Source: Streptomyces sp. WAC 01529 (lineage in GTDB: Bacteria; Actinomycetota; Actinomycetes; Streptomycetales; Streptomycetaceae). From it: DNA of 64,000 nucleotides. Within the stretch, counting starts at the first letter, position 1; each line of letters starts with the position of its first letter. This document shows positions 17,202 through 25,534 of this stretch, one piece after another. The position numbers and the translations under genes are program-made. Under the pieces are notes generated by a model that did not search any database, was not told where the DNA came from, and saw nothing but the letters and a program-made list of their open reading frames with translations. Location: NCBI RefSeq assembly GCF_003945545.1, contig NZ_CP029617.1, forward strand, positions 6,723,001-6,787,000. The letters run 5' to 3'.

Positions 17202-18710
17202 ATGCACTTCACTACGGCACCCAACGCGCGGGAATCAGCGCGTACTCGTCCTGGCATAGCGTGGCTCAGCGACGACAACTGGGATGACTACGGGTTCAAA
17301 ACAACCTTCCATTTGCGTTGCTACAACGGTAACCGCAGCGTCAACATCGGTGCAGTGAAGATCGGCTCGTTCGGCATGGAGTCCGGCCGCACTTCCCTGC
17401 CCCGGCGCTTCGAGGCCCTTGAGCCACGGTTCTTCTCCCTGGGGATCGATGAAAGCTACTACGCCACGCTGCGCGACGAGTTCGATGACGAAACGCGCCT
17501 CGCAATCTTTTCCGGTCTGCGCGATGTCGCCTACGACGCCGAGCTCTTCGAAGAAGCACGGAGCGAATCCGTCCTGCGGACATCGCTGCTGCGCGGCACC
17601 GATGTCGACACGGTCTGTACTCAGTACCGCAGGATCGCCCATGGCGGGCCCACACTCTCACGCTTCCACGTCCGCTACCGCCAAGAGGCCATGCCCGATA
17701 CCGCCCCGACGCTCATCTTGGAATTGAAGGTAGACCCCGACAAGAACCCTCCCAGCAACATCCATGCGGTCATTGGAAGCAACGGCGTAGGCAAAACACG
17801 CCTGCTGCACGACATCGCCCAGACCACGCTCACCCCCGCCAGCCGACGGCGCCATAGCTCCCTGGAGGACAGGCTCCAACACGGCCCGCATCCCTTCACC
17901 AACGTCGTGTACGTATCGTTCAGTGCTTTCGACCCCCAGGGCCCTCACCAGGTCAGGAAAGTCGCCAACCGAGTCGGTGATCATGTCGACTACCAGTACG
18001 TCGGCCTGAAAACGGATGGTGGTACGGGAGTGAAGACCTACGAGGCTCTAGGCTCCGAGTTCGCCGAGTGCGTACAAAGGTGTGTGGAGGATCACCCAGC
18101 GAAGGCTCGCCGCTGGAGCGTCGTCCTGACCAAGCTCGAAGAGACGGATCCTCTCTTCTCTGACCTGGGGATCACCCGGCTCGCGCGCGCCCAGGACCGG
18201 CCGGACCCGAAGCAGGTCTTCGACGGGCTCAGCTCGGGACACAAGATCGTCCTGCTGACACTGGCCCGGCTAGTGCAGCACACCACCGAACGCACCCTTG
18301 TTCTCATCGACGAGCCCGAGGGTCATCTCCACCCCCCGTTGCTGTCGACGTTCGTGAGAACTCTGTCCGAGCTGCTAAGAGACCGCAACGGAATCGCAAT
18401 CATTGCCACGCACTCACCTGTAGTGCTTCAGGAGACCCCGCGCGATGCGGTCTGGGCCCTGCGCAGGGCAGGCGATGATCTGCGCGTCGATCACCCCGAG
18501 ATCGAGACGTTCGGCGAGAACGTCGGAGTGATCACCAGGGAGATCTTCGGGTTGGAGGTGCGCCGTACAGGGTTCAACAGGCTGATCCAGTCGCTCGCCG
18601 AAGACGGCATGTCGTTCGAGGACATCCTCGACGAGTTTGACGACCAACTGGGCGCCGAAGGCCGAGCGTTGGCACGTTCCGCGACCCGCCGTCTCGAAGG
18701 CGAGCGCTGA
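17202..18710 (+). CDS. AAA/ABC-type ATPase of a Septu-like defence pair
   Basis: A 502-aa ATPase of the AAA_21/OLD-like class. It has Walker A GSNGVGKT at 192-199, an ABC-like signature LSSGHK at 343-348, Walker B LVLIDEPE at 366-373 and a switch histidine in ATHSP at 402-406. The first 170 residues are specific to this group. An ATPase of this kind overlapping an HNH nuclease gene matches the PtuA/PtuB (Septu) arrangement, in which the ATPase senses and the nuclease degrades nucleic acid. Homology to PtuA itself was not tested. The stop codon overlaps the next start by one base (TGATG), so the two are translationally coupled. Confidence 0.82.
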   Translation: MHFTTAPNARESARTRPGIAWLSDDNWDDYGFKTTFHLRCYNGNRSVNIGAVKIGSFGMESGRTSLPRRFEALEPRFFSLGIDESYYATLRDEFDDETRLAIFSGLRDVAYDAELFEEARSESVLRTSLLRGTDVDTVCTQYRRIAHGGPTLSRFHVRYRQEAMPDTAPTLILELKVDPDKNPPSNIHAVIGSNGVGKTRLLHDIAQTTLTPASRRRHSSLEDRLQHGPHPFTNVVYVSFSAFDPQGPHQVRKVANRVGDHVDYQYVGLKTDGGTGVKTYEALGSEFAECVQRCVEDHPAKARRWSVVLTKLEETDPLFSDLGITRLARAQDRPDPKQVFDGLSSGHKIVLLTLARLVQHTTERTLVLIDEPEGHLHPPLLSTFVRTLSELLRDRNGIAIIATHSPVVLQETPRDAVWALRRAGDDLRVDHPEIETFGENVGVITREIFGLEVRRTGFNRLIQSLAEDGMSFEDILDEFDDQLGAEGRALARSATRRLEGER

Positions 18711-19612
18711 TGCGCCGACTCGACCCTCCTCAGATCGGAACGCGGGAGGCGTTCCGAATGTGCATCAGCGCGAAGATCAACCCACCGATGAAGGCCCTAC
18801 TCAGCAGCTATGAGGGGGTAATCATGATCGCCTCCGACATGTATGAGCAAGCGTGTCGTACGTCCACGCTTCACCACATGCATCCTGCCGCGTTCACGCC
18901 TTCGCCTCCTCTGGGGAAGCGCGACAGGGATGCCCTGATTGCCATGTACGAGCGGCGGATGGGGCCGCGGTATCCCGGTCGGCCCGTGTACGAGGAGGCC
19001 CGCAACCGCAAGGCCAAGTGCCCCATGTGTGGCGTCGGCGCAGTACGCCAGGTCGATCACCACATGCCCAAGTCGATCTACCCCTACCTTGCCGTCGTAC
19101 CGATCAATTTGCTGCCCATATGTTCGGACTGCAACTTCGCGAAAAAGGACCAGTCACCGACCTGCTACGCGGAACAGACTCTCCACCCCTATTTCGATGA
19201 CGTCGACCACGACCGATGGCTGAGGGCGCGGCTCATAACCCGCTCGCCCGATGGCCAGGTCCTTCATGCAAGGCCCCAGGACAGCCCAGCGAGTTGGGCG
19301 ATCGAGTTCTACGTGGATCCGCCGTCCTCTTGGGATGCGAACCTCGCGGAGCGCGTCAGATACCACTTCGACACCTTCAAGCTGGCGCCGCTGTACGAGG
19401 ATCAGGCCGCCGATGACCTGCCTGGTATCGAGCTGTCGATTGAGGAAGCCTTCCAGGCCGGCGGAGCACCCGACGTCCGTGCACACCTGGAGGGACTTGC
19501 ACGCTCACGTGCCCGCCAGCACCAGAACTCCTGGACGGTGGCCCTGTATGAAGCGCTCTCCGCCGACCACTGGTTCTGTAGCGGGGGCTTTCGCCAGGTT
19601 GCAGCTGGCTAA
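18710..19612 (+). CDS. HNH endonuclease of a Septu-like defence pair
   Basis: A 300-aa protein. A zinc-knuckle HNH core is clear: CPMC at 104-107, the catalytic-type Asp-His in VDHHMPKSIYP (about 115-125), and NLLPICSDCNFAKKD (133-147) with the second Cys pair. The DHxxPKSxYP...NLxPxCxDCN pattern is that of the HNH proteins paired with AAA ATPases in Septu-like and related systems. Regions outside residues 100-150 are unassigned. Its ATG overlaps the ATPase stop. The predicted role is DNA or RNA cleavage when licensed by the ATPase. This is inferred from family and context. Confidence 0.84.
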   Translation: MRRLDPPQIGTREAFRMCISAKINPPMKALLSSYEGVIMIASDMYEQACRTSTLHHMHPAAFTPSPPLGKRDRDALIAMYERRMGPRYPGRPVYEEARNRKAKCPMCGVGAVRQVDHHMPKSIYPYLAVVPINLLPICSDCNFAKKDQSPTCYAEQTLHPYFDDVDHDRWLRARLITRSPDGQVLHARPQDSPASWAIEFYVDPPSSWDANLAERVRYHFDTFKLAPLYEDQAADDLPGIELSIEEAFQAGGAPDVRAHLEGLARSRARQHQNSWTVALYEALSADHWFCSGGFRQVAAG

Positions 19613-19650
19613 GGCTCCATCTGCGCCTCGTCGGCCCAGCGCCAAAGCGC

Positions 19651-19998
19651 CTACCTGCTGATCCACCGTGCGTACGATCCGGCGGAGGGCGGGGGCTGGC
19701 GGACCGCGGACGGGGTCGGTGCGGTCAGCAGCGGGGCGTGGACGATGGCGCCCTTGTTGGACTCGGGGATCGGACCGTGTACGAGGATGCAGGAGTCGAT
19801 GCGGCCCGGGGACTCCGGATCGGTGGACTGCCAGGTGGCCCACTCGCGCTCGATGTCACGGCCGGTCGTCTCAGAGGCGGGCGGTCCACTTGCCGACCGG
19901 GAGGGTGCGGTGATCGCGTAGCGGCGGCCGGCGGCGCGGAAAGGAGGGACCAGCCACCACTCGTCCATCTGCCACCCCGGCGAGTCCCTTGAACTCAC
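19651..19998 (-). CDS. Short hypothetical protein at the right end of the insert
   Basis: A 115-codon minus-strand frame with strong G/C third positions: GWQMDEWWLVPPFRAAGRRY near the start, then DIEREWATWQSTDPESPGR and SNKGAIVHAPLL. It looks coding but I do not recognise it, and the tail is low-complexity. Its first codons lie within 12 bp of the insert's right edge, so it may be an N-terminally truncated gene rather than a complete one. It converges on the HNH gene. Confidence 0.4.
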   Translation of the reverse strand: MSSRDSPGWQMDEWWLVPPFRAAGRRYAITAPSRSASGPPASETTGRDIEREWATWQSTDPESPGRIDSCILVHGPIPESNKGAIVHAPLLTAPTPSAVRQPPPSAGSYARWISR

Positions 19999-20010
19999 TC
20001 AATCATCAGG

Positions 20011-20019
20011 GAAGCGATC
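20011..20019. repeat. Right direct repeat GAAGCGATC flanking the insert
   Basis: Identical to 16590-16598. It marks the point where the ligase reading frame resumes. Confidence 0.75.
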
Positions 20020-20418
20020 ATCGTCGGAATCACCGGCACCCGGCGCGCTCCGACCTCTCTGCTGCTCGGCCGCTACGACCATGAACACCGTCTTCGGCTC
20101 ACTGCCCGTACGACGCCACTGCCGGCCACCGCTCGCCGCGACCTCGGACTACGCCTCACGCCCGGAGGGCCGGAATACCCCTGGGATGGGGTCCGATTCA
20201 GCGCGAGATGGGGAGCCCGCGGGGACCTGCTCTTCGAAACCGTGCAGCCCGACACCGTCGCCGAGTTTCGAGCTGACGCCGCCGTGGACGGGGGCAGTTA
20301 CCGGCATCCGGTGCGATTCCTGCGCATCCGAGCGGAGTTGCACCCGATGCATGTCCCGCTCTTCGGGGAGGAGGGCGACTCGCCGGAGGACGGTGCCGAC
20401 TCCGGGCCCGGCGTCTGA
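20011..20418 (+). pseudogene. ATP-dependent DNA ligase, C-terminal OB-fold fragment
   Basis: Reading from GAAGCGATC at 20011, the frame gives EAIIVGITGTRRAPTSLLLG, then RYDHEHRLRLTARTTPL and YPWDGVRFSARWGARGDLL, later YRHPVRFLRIRAELHP, and stops at 20416. This is the OB-fold C-terminus of an actinomycete ATP-dependent ligase. Deleting 16599-20019 (the insert plus one repeat copy) restores KVRAYESAEAI-IVGITGT without losing a base. The two fragments are therefore one gene split by the insertion. Confidence 0.82.
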
Positions 20419-20584
20419 CCGCTGCGTGCCTTGGTCATTGCGCCCACGCGTGGCCGGGCAGAACCGTTCGGAGCCGCCGCACTGTGAGTGCGCATGGTAG
20501 TTGGCCCGCCTGGCCATGTAAGTGTTCAGCAGGCCCTGAGAGGTGCCCGCACGCAGAGGTGATGCTCCCTCGCAGGGTGAGGGC

Positions 20585-21978
20585 TCATCGACTGCGCCCG
20601 GGACGGTACGCGGCCGGCAGCGATGCTGCCATCGATTCGGGGGCTTGAGCGGTGTGGAGCGCTGGGCCGTCAGCAGCGGCCTGTACGAGGCGGGTGCCTT
20701 GGCCCTCGGCCATTTCGAAGGCGATGTACTGCACCAGGGTCGCTGGCGTGTTCGGCGACAGTTGGAGTGCCCATGCCGGTTGGTGGACGGCGTGGCCGCC
20801 CCAGATGGTCCAGGTGGGAAGAAGCCCGTTGTCCTTCTGGGCGGCGAAGGCGTCGAACTGTATGCCGGCTTCCTGGGGGCCTGGGGCCTCCCAGGTGATG
20901 TAGCGCCCGTCGATGGTGTGCTTCCATTCCGCGTCGGTGAGCGGACGGGTCGCCTCGGTGATGGCGGTCTCGGGAGCGGTGGGGGAGAGGCCGCTGTTCC
21001 AGGCGTTCTCGGTGGCTACTGAGTCGAGCAGAGCGCTCACGATTGCGGTGGGTGTGGAGGCGGTGGCCGTGCCGTGCCGTGCCAGAGCCGGTCGCTGACC
21101 GGTGTCTCGTAGGCCGCGAAGGTCCACTTCGTCTCGCGGCCTTCGGCGTCGTGGTCGAAGATTGCGCGCAGGGTCAGGGACTCGTGATTGGCGACGGTGG
21201 TGGAGTCCTCCCAGGTCCGGTACTTCTCCCACTCGCCCTGTTCCTCTAGGAACTTGTCCAGCAGTGCCTCATGGTCCCCTGGGTCGGCCGCGTACACCGG
21301 CACCCGTTCTGTCGTTGCCTGGGGTTCCATGGGGGCGTCAACGATGCGGGCGGCGTTTGCGGCCGACAGGGCGGCGAGGGCCTGGGCGGCCTGCTGTTCG
21401 GTGTCGGTGGCCGGTGCGGGGCCGGCGCGGACCGCATCGCCGTACAGGCGCTCGAAGTCGGCGATGGCCTCGCCTGGGGTGTCGTAGGAACCGCTGACGA
21501 CGCGCAGGTGGTTCTCACCGTGGAGGTGGACGCTGTCGGCGTGCGGGTAGGTACCCACGGCGACGGTGGTGTGGCCGTCGTGGGCGTGCTGGTGGATGGT
21601 GAGGAACCCGGAGGCGATGTCGTCGTGGATCTTCTGGGCTTCGGCAGACACGAGGCGGATCTCGTCGCTGTCCAGCCAGGTCATCGGGTGGTTGGCCCAG
21701 GTCCACTCGGTGTCGATCTCTTCCTGCAGCTGGTCGGTGATGTTCACGGGGATGCCGGCGTCGCGCAGGAGGTTGGCGGTGATGTTGGCGTAGTAGGGCT
21801 CCTCGTGGTCGATACGGACGAGGAGCATCGTGTCGTCGTTGACCGGCCGGAAGCCTTCCGAAGCGAGGGTGGTGCGGGCGGTGTGCAGCTTGGTGCCGGT
21901 GAGGGTCGCGACGACGGCGCTGGGGTGCTGCGGGTGCAGGCCGAGGTGAACGTGAGCGTCGGGTGCGGCGTCGGGCAT
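20585..21978 (-). pseudogene. DUF317-like gene with a 5-bp slippage frameshift
   Basis: About 460 codons in two frames. The first (from the ATG at 21978, MPDAAPDAHVHLG) runs to WTFAAYETPVSDRLWHGTA. The second continues TASTPTAIVSALLDSVATEN and later WALQLSPNTPATLVQYIAFE. The C-terminal region has two repeats of the W...TP..IV-type pattern seen in DUF317 proteins. The frames meet at three tandem copies of GCCGT (21066-21080). Two copies would restore one frame. The N-terminal 200 residues are unassigned. It is the most promoter-distal gene of the minus-strand module. Confidence 0.65.
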
Positions 21979-22034
21979 AGGGGGCTCATTTCGCCGGTCC
22001 GGACCGACGCGGAGGTCGGCCCGGACCGGGGGTT

Positions 22035-23147
22035 CTAGCGGGTGGCTCGGATGGGTAGCGGGGCGGTGTGCGGAGGCGGCCCGGCCCGAGGGGCAGCCGG
22101 GGTGCGGGCCGGGCGGGCGGTGCGCGGCATGGCCGGGCCGGTGGCCTGGTGCCAGCGGGAGCGCACGGCGGTCAGGTCGGCCAGCGCCCGCCGACTGCCG
22201 GTGATCAGCTGATGAGGGCTGTTAGCCGGGTCATGGGTGAGGGCGGTGATGTTGACGGCGGTGGTCTGTGCGCGGCTGAGCAGGGCACGCTCAAGGACCT
22301 TCTCGCCCCAGTGTTCGGGTGAGCCGACCGGCGTGGAGAGCAGGGTCAGCAGGTTGGCGGGGGCGATGTCGTGTGCGAGCAGGCCGCGGTGCTGGGCTTC
22401 CCAGAGCACGGTGATCGGGTCGACGGCCTCGCCGCGGTGCGTGAGCGCGGTGAGGCACTGCCACAGTGCGGCGTGCAGGGGGAGCGCGAAGTCCCCGGGT
22501 ATGAGCCAGCGCATCTGGCTGGTCTCGGCGGGGTACGCGGTCGCGGTGGCGATCAGGAGGCGTTCCTCGTCGAGGGCTTCCTCGCCGGTGTCCCTGGCGG
22601 GCGCCGGCGGCAGCGCGGTGCGCAGCAGGGAGCCGGGGTGCGGGGCGAAGCGGCCGGAGAGGTCGTCCAGGAACCGGGCGAGGGCGTCGGCCTGGTGGAC
22701 GGTGGCCTTCGCGCGGTGGGGCAGGGTGGTGTCGACCGCAGCCTGGGCCAGGCGCTCGGCGTGCAGGCGCAGGCTGCGGCGGGCGTGGTCGGCGCGGATC
22801 ATCCGGGCGTATGTGGCCGCGTGCTGCGGCCAGGGGCAGATCTGGATGAGGGTGTGCAGGTAGGAGGCGGTCAGGCCGGGGGCATGGGGGTGGGCCGCGG
22901 CCAGGACGTTGTTCGGCCAGGCGGGGCTCGTGCGGTGCTGTTCGGTGTCGGGGGCCGGTGCCGAGCGCATGGCACGGAACAGTTCGCCGTGCGTGTGGTT
23001 GGAGAAGTGGCCCGGATCCAGTGGGCCGATCTCGTCGAGGCGGTGGGGGTCCAACAGGAGTGCACCGAGCAGGGATTGTTCGGCGTAGTGCACGGGTTGG
23101 GGCGGCGGAAGGTCGTCGTGCTCGTCGTCGGTGGAGGGAGGGGGCAT
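22035..23147 (-). CDS. DnaB-N-domain-like protein without helicase motor
   Basis: A 370-aa protein. HYAEQSLLGALLLDPHRLDE near the start and a second stretch, LPLHAALWQCLTALTHRGE with AVDPITVLWEAQHRGL, resemble two copies of the N-terminal domain of replicative helicase DnaB. The RecA-like motor with its Walker motifs is absent, so this is not an active helicase by itself. It might bind primase or load a host helicase. The ATG at 23147 overlaps the methyltransferase stop (ATGA), so it follows that gene in the operon. An open frame upstream of 23147 is not used. Confidence 0.7.
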   Translation of the reverse strand: MPPPSTDDEHDDLPPPQPVHYAEQSLLGALLLDPHRLDEIGPLDPGHFSNHTHGELFRAMRSAPAPDTEQHRTSPAWPNNVLAAAHPHAPGLTASYLHTLIQICPWPQHAATYARMIRADHARRSLRLHAERLAQAAVDTTLPHRAKATVHQADALARFLDDLSGRFAPHPGSLLRTALPPAPARDTGEEALDEERLLIATATAYPAETSQMRWLIPGDFALPLHAALWQCLTALTHRGEAVDPITVLWEAQHRGLLAHDIAPANLLTLLSTPVGSPEHWGEKVLERALLSRAQTTAVNITALTHDPANSPHQLITGSRRALADLTAVRSRWHQATGPAMPRTARPARTPAAPRAGPPPHTAPLPIRATR

Positions 23148-24373
23148 CAGGCGGCCAGGGTGAAGTCGTCGGGGGTGAGGGTCTTGCCGAGGTGTGGTGC
23201 CAGCAGGTGGGCTGCGAGCCGGGGCGGGACGGCGTTGCCGACCTGGCTGAAGATCTGCCCCTTGTTGCCCTGCCAGGGGTAGTCGGCGGGGAAGGTCTGC
23301 AGGATGCCGGCCTCGGCAGCGGTGATCCGGATCGGATCCGGCGCTGAGACGGTGCCCGCCGGCGCTGAAACTGTCGGCTCGGCCTGCCACACGCACTCGT
23401 TGACCCGGTGACCGAAGAACAGGGTCCCGGCCGGCTCATCGATCGTGCGGACGGTGGCGTTGGCCTGGTTGTTGCTGCGCAGGGTCCAGCGCCACGCCGT
23501 GGGCGTCGCCTGTGTGGCGGGGACGGATTTCTCCGTCCGGGCATCCGCCCCAGCGACAGTCGAGTTGGCGGGCGGGTGCGGCTTCCAGGTGCCGCGGTCG
23601 CGGGCGTCACTGAGGGTCTTGCGGGAGCCGGAGGGGAACGGCTCGGGCCCGCCACCGGGGCCGCCCCCGGCGCACACGGTCGGTACGGGGCGGTCGGTGG
23701 CGCCCCAGCCGAGGGCCTCGGCCATGGAGATCCAGCGGGCGCGGCCCGGCCCGAACAGCGACTCGGGCTCGGCGTGTTTGGCGTGTGTGGGCGGCGGCGG
23801 CTCGGCGGTGCGCGTGCGGGAGGCGAGCAGGATTGCCCGCCGCCGGGTCTGCGGCACGCCGTAGTCGGCCGCGTTCAAGATCCCGGTCCAGGCCGAGTAA
23901 CCCCAGGTGCGCAGGATCGCGGCGTACTGGCACCACAGGGGCAGGACGTCGGGGACTTCTTCCATCGCGACCCACTCCGGCTGCCCGTGTTGGTGCAGGG
24001 CGTGCAGGTAGCGCATGGGTTCGGCGGCGAGCAGGGAGCGTGGGTCACGGCAGGCGGCCAGCAGCTGTTCGCGGGTGTCCAGGCCCTTTGCGAGGTCGGC
24101 GACGGCCTGATGGACCAGAGGCTGGTCGAGGAGCCCAAGGCGCTTGCCGGCCATCGACCATGCCTGGCACGGCGGGCTCGCGATCAGGCCGGTGATCCGG
24201 CCGAGGAAGGGCCACAGAGGGTAGGCCGCGACATCGGTGCGGATCGTCAACTGCCCTGCTGCCGCACGGGTCTTGCACGCCCACTCGTCCCATTCCAGGC
24301 CCACGTCCCGTACGCCGAGCACGGTCAGGGCCTGGCTCCATCCCCCGGGACCAGCGAACAGATCAAGAATCAA
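23147..24373 (-). CDS. C5-cytosine DNA methyltransferase
   Basis: A 408-aa enzyme transferring methyl from AdoMet to C5 of cytosine in DNA. Motif I is MILDLFAGPGGWS at the very N-terminus, motif IV is ASPPCQAWS with Cys69, motif VI is AMEEVPD near 137 (EEV in place of ENV), motif VIII is VPQTRRRAIL near 173, and motif X is GNAVPPRLAAHLL near the end. The target-recognition region between VIII and X is long. The start is a TTG overlapping the upstream stop (TTGA). No restriction partner is adjacent, so it is probably an orphan or element-protective methylase. Confidence 0.9.
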   Translation of the reverse strand: MILDLFAGPGGWSQALTVLGVRDVGLEWDEWACKTRAAAGQLTIRTDVAAYPLWPFLGRITGLIASPPCQAWSMAGKRLGLLDQPLVHQAVADLAKGLDTREQLLAACRDPRSLLAAEPMRYLHALHQHGQPEWVAMEEVPDVLPLWCQYAAILRTWGYSAWTGILNAADYGVPQTRRRAILLASRTRTAEPPPPTHAKHAEPESLFGPGRARWISMAEALGWGATDRPVPTVCAGGGPGGGPEPFPSGSRKTLSDARDRGTWKPHPPANSTVAGADARTEKSVPATQATPTAWRWTLRSNNQANATVRTIDEPAGTLFFGHRVNECVWQAEPTVSAPAGTVSAPDPIRITAAEAGILQTFPADYPWQGNKGQIFSQVGNAVPPRLAAHLLAPHLGKTLTPDDFTLAA

Positions 24374-25302
24374 GAGGCCAGCCCGAAACCGTCCTGCACC
24401 GGCTCGACTTCACCGCGGCAGGCCCATGGGGAACAGCCGTCGATGACGCCGTTCTCCAGTCCCTGGGCGTCTGCTGCGCTGTCGCCGAGTTCTTGCTGCA
24501 GGGCGGCCCATTCGGCGGCGGTGACATGGTCGATCGGCGCCTGGTCGAGCGGCACGCGCGAGCGGTGCAGGAATGCTTCTCCCAGCAGTCGGTTGCCGGT
24601 GGCGTTGGCGCGGGCGTTGCCTTGCCGGATGGCTGCATCGAAGGCCACCACGTCCGCCCACTCCTGCGGCGATGAGTCCCGGATGGATCTCCACTGGGCG
24701 TTCCCATGAAAGGGGCACCCAAGGCAGCTGGACTTCGGGGTGTCCGCCAGTCCGAGTGACGTCAAGTACCGGACGCAATCAGCCCTTGACCAGCCCATGT
24801 CGATGAGCGGGTGGCGGTTGCGCATGTACTTGACGTCCGAGTCCTTGGCCCGGTGGAATTCATCCGTCGAAATGCCGACCCACTGCTCCACGAAAACGCC
24901 TCGGGGGATGCGTGCCGGGTAGGGGTATCCGAGGAGTTCGCGCACCTGCTTCTTCAGGGGCTTAATTTTGTACTCGCCAGTGCATTGGCGCCTGGTCATG
25001 CCCGGCTTGCCGTCTTTGTTCAGGATATAGAGCGGCATGGAAGCGAAGCGGTGATCCGGGTCGAGTGCATCCCTTCTGATGTTCCCGGAGGAGACTCGTA
25101 GAATGGGTATTCCGGCCGGACTGGCTATGTCCCGCTCCAGCCGGTCGAGATGCTGGTAAACGGCCTGCGGCTCCCAGCCGGTGTCGGCGAATATCGCGTA
25201 ATCGACCTTGGGGAGGATGCCCTTGGCGGACAGGGCGAGCATGGCGCTGGATTGCACTCCAGCACCGAGAGAAATGCATCGGAAGGCGGGGGATTCGGAA
25301 AT
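24370..25302 (-). CDS. PAPS-reductase-like (N-type PP-loop) protein, ATT start likely
   Basis: A protein of about 310 aa from the adenine-nucleotide alpha-hydrolase fold. The PP-loop ISLGAGVQSSAMLALS is at the N-terminus, with YAIFADTGWEP after it. RRQCTGEYKIKPLK and the cysteine pair SSCLGCPFH are typical of phage and plasmid PAPS-reductase homologues. The first usual start codon in frame (GTG at 25257) falls inside the PP-loop and would destroy it. The only sensible upstream start is ATT at 25302, with AAGG seven bases before it. It is coupled to the downstream methyltransferase (TTGA), which suggests a linked DNA-modification role. Confidence 0.78.
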   Translation of the reverse strand: MSESPAFRCISLGAGVQSSAMLALSAKGILPKVDYAIFADTGWEPQAVYQHLDRLERDIASPAGIPILRVSSGNIRRDALDPDHRFASMPLYILNKDGKPGMTRRQCTGEYKIKPLKKQVRELLGYPYPARIPRGVFVEQWVGISTDEFHRAKDSDVKYMRNRHPLIDMGWSRADCVRYLTSLGLADTPKSSCLGCPFHGNAQWRSIRDSSPQEWADVVAFDAAIRQGNARANATGNRLLGEAFLHRSRVPLDQAPIDHVTAAEWAALQQELGDSAADAQGLENGVIDGCSPWACRGEVEPVQDGFGLAS

Positions 25303-25534
25303 GGTGCGACCTTAGGGAATGAGGCAGGGGATAGGAGGAGGTTCAGCGCCGCGGGGGGTGCCGGGGACGACGCGGCGGGCTGCACGAGCGCGGGCATTGC
25401 CCTCAGGGCGGCGCGGGAACCCGGCTGATGCCCTCGGCGGGTTCGCGCCCCGTGGTCGTGGACGGATCTCCAGGCGGAGCGAGAGGGCAGGGCCGTGCGA
25501 CCACGAGGCGGTCGGACGGCGCAGGCCCCGTATG

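Larger units (their letters stand above)
16599..20010 (+). mobile_element. 3.4-kb insert carrying ATPase/HNH pair, inside a ligase gene
   Basis: The segment separates two in-frame halves of one ligase gene and is flanked by the direct repeat GAAGCGATC. Its left end begins TTCCCTGtcaag. The reverse complement of its right end, taken into the repeat, also begins TTCCCTGatgat. Beyond that the two ends match at 14 of 22 positions from CCTG, including a shared GTTCA. It holds a possible small membrane protein, the ATPase/HNH pair and a short minus-strand frame. No transposase or recombinase was recognised inside, so movement would have needed help in trans, or a mechanism not seen here. Confidence 0.7.
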
